Position numbers and translations under genes: made by a program. Positions 6,137-7,406 of a DNA stretch of 7,406 nt are shown here, piece by piece. Origin of the DNA: Bacteroidota bacterium (GTDB lineage: Bacteria > Bacteroidota > Rhodothermia > Rhodothermales > UBA10348). The notes beneath the pieces are model-generated. The model was not told where the DNA came from. It saw only the letters and a program-made list of their open reading frames with translations, and did no database searches. The stretch covers positions 1-7,406 of the forward strand of contig JAQCDI010000122.1 in the NCBI GenBank assembly GCA_027620595.1, read 5' to 3'. The stretch's first letter is position 1. Every line of letters begins with the position of its first letter.

Positions 6137-7405
6137 CACCCAGGGACCACCCATGGCCGTGATGCCTGTTCCGATCCGGTCCAGACGGGCCCGAAGCTGA
6201 TCCAGGGTGGCTGCAATGAAGGCTGTCTGTGATTCGACAATCTCCAGCTGCTCCCGATGCGTAGCGGTCGGACCATAGGTGGACCGAACCACTCCCAGTT
6301 CGACCGTGAACAGGCGGCTCCCGATCGTGGGATCGCTCTGTTCCCCGACCTCGCTTTTTGATGGAGATCCGTTCACCTGCGCTTCCACCTCAACCAGTTG
6401 CCTCCGGACCGACTCCAGCTCCTGGGCGAGATCTGTTGTCGCACCCGTCGTTCGGGCCAAGGCCGTTTCAAGGGCCACCGCCTTTTTCGTGGCGTTGGAC
6501 AGTCGCAAGTTCATGGTTGAAACATCCCGTGTGGCGCGCTCGAAGCGACGCCAGAATGCAGCGGTGACGTCCGGAGCGGATCCTTCGAGCGCGCCACTGC
6601 GCAGCGGCTTGACCTCGAATGTGATCGCTTCTGACAGGGTGCTCCATTCGCCATCCTGACGCTTCATGAGGACGGCCCGATACGTACCGGGTGCGGCAAG
6701 CATCCCGGATGCTGCCCGGCTCGTGTCGGCCAGCGGCACGGCCTGAGGCGATGGATGACGCAGATCCCATGCGACGCGATGGAATCCCTGCTTCATGGGG
6801 CCTTCCACGTGACGGACCACATTTCCCTCAAGATCCGATACCTGCAGGACGATCCGGGGCGCCGCTTCGGCGGCCTCGGCATCCAGGGTATCCCATCCCG
6901 GGAAGCCCACAGCCTTGCCGGCAGCCGCAGCCGCCTTTTCCGCCGTCTGCCGAGCCGCCTCCGACGAGCGGATGTCCTCCTTGAGATAGTAGGTGAACAC
7001 CGCGCCGAACGGCGGATTGGGTGCCACGTAGTAGGCATCTCCCTGCGATCCTTTCATGTCATCAAACGAAAGATCCGGGCGCGGTATGTACCACCAGGCA
7101 TCTCGGGTTGGAAACAGAGTGGCTTCTTGCTCCAATTGGGCAGTCGAGACGTGGCGCAAAGGGGAATAGTCGTCCAGCACGAAGAAGCCGCGCCCGAAGG
7201 ACGCGCCTACGAGGTCGTTCTCCCGTCGCTGAATGGCAAGGTCCCGGAACGAAATCGTGGGCACTCCTCCGGATAATTCCGTCCAATGACCCCCGCCATC
7301 CACTGTGAAATACACGCCGAACTCGGTGGCCGCAAACAGCAGCGCGGCATCGACATGGTCCTGGACCACACGCCAGACGAGCGTGCGACCGGGCAGATCG
7401 CCGCG
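6128..7405 (-). CDS. VPS10/BNR-repeat beta-propeller protein ('glycosyl hydrolase'-type), C-terminal part (5' partial)
   Basis: The last 425 residues of a larger protein whose frame stays open through the right edge; the GTG at 7369 is internal, since the upstream codons (GDLPGRTLVWRV) match the family. The first ~85 visible residues are the end of a sortilin/VPS10-like BNR propeller: TEFGVYFTVDGG, an Asp-box TVDGGGHW (7283-7306; T-x-D-x-G-x-x-W) and the closing FGRGFFVLDDYSPLR. Then come the NPPFGAVFTYYLKEDI segment, a beta-sandwich-like region (GFHRVAWDLRHPSP, about residues 207-220), an Ala/Glu/Arg-rich helical, probably coiled-coil stretch (about 284-345), and a terminal helical hairpin ending GGPWVER. 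Full-length relatives are usually around 1,000 residues with an N-terminal secretion signal. They are often annotated as glycosyl hydrolases from the BNR repeats alone, with no proven catalysis for most. It converges on the plus-strand genes, so it is a separate transcription unit. Confidence 0.88.
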   Translation of the reverse strand, partial: RGDLPGRTLVWRVVQDHVDAALLFAATEFGVYFTVDGGGHWTELSGGVPTISFRDLAIQRRENDLVGASFGRGFFVLDDYSPLRHVSTAQLEQEATLFPTRDAWWYIPRPDLSFDDMKGSQGDAYYVAPNPPFGAVFTYYLKEDIRSSEAARQTAEKAAAAAGKAVGFPGWDTLDAEAAEAAPRIVLQVSDLEGNVVRHVEGPMKQGFHRVAWDLRHPSPQAVPLADTSRAASGMLAAPGTYRAVLMKRQDGEWSTLSEAITFEVKPLRSGALEGSAPDVTAAFWRRFERATRDVSTMNLRLSNATKKAVALETALARTTGATTDLAQELESVRRQLVEVEAQVNGSPSKSEVGEQSDPTIGSRLFTVELGVVRSTYGPTATHREQLEIVESQTAFIAATLDQLRARLDRIGTGITAMGGPWVER

Positions 7406-7406
7406 G

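Noticed and set aside
5626..6276. A 216-codon minus-strand frame spanning the M23 gene and the convergent gap.
   Set aside because: It overlaps the conserved M23 region and the end of the VPS10/BNR gene in another frame, and shows no domain or plausible start context.
7367..7369. GTG on the minus strand as start of the BNR protein.
   Set aside because: The frame continues to the window edge with family-typical residues (LPGRTLVWRV), so the gene is cut rather than starting here.

Overview
The window is GC-rich (roughly 60-65% by eye) and almost wholly coding. It looks like a chromosome segment from a Gram-negative bacterium with an outer membrane. The evidence is a TonB-dependent receptor barrel, three consecutive predicted lipoproteins with clear lipoboxes, and a BNR/VPS10-type beta-propeller protein. 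None of the three visible start codons has a convincing Shine-Dalgarno sequence. That, with this gene mix (ThuA, PVC-type propeller, VPS10/BNR protein, TonB receptor), would fit a high-GC Bacteroidota/Rhodothermota-type lineage, with Gemmatimonadota or a related phylum as an alternative. The taxonomy is inference only.

Layout. Positions 2-6102 hold four closely packed genes on the plus strand. They are: (1) the C-terminal barrel of a TonB-dependent receptor, cut by the window start; (2) a ThuA-domain lipoprotein starting 3 nt after the receptor stop; (3) after a 30-nt gap, a 949-residue multidomain lipoprotein with an SGNH hydrolase, a PVC-type 'membrane-bound dehydrogenase' beta-propeller, short HEAT-like helices and a C-terminal azurin-like type 1 copper domain; (4) an M23-family peptidase lipoprotein whose ATG shares a base with the preceding stop codon. 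A 25-nt gap containing an imperfect hairpin separates this set from a convergent minus-strand gene. That gene is the C-terminal part of a large VPS10/BNR-repeat protein and is cut by the window end.

How the genes may work together (inference). The spacing suggests one transcript. The products would all sit in the outer membrane or periplasm: a receptor importing a ligand, a ThuA protein (a family tied to sugar and keto-sugar metabolism through ThuA/ThuB of rhizobial trehalose use), and a large lipoprotein joining a deacylase-like domain to a sugar-dehydrogenase-like propeller and its own copper electron-transfer module. A plausible reading is oxidative processing of an acylated carbohydrate or glycoside at the cell envelope. 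The substrate cannot be read from the sequence, and the M23 protein may simply be a co-transcribed cell-wall enzyme.

No RNA genes, mobile elements, CRISPR arrays or defence systems were seen. The most distinctive item is the SGNH-propeller-HEAT-azurin fusion.
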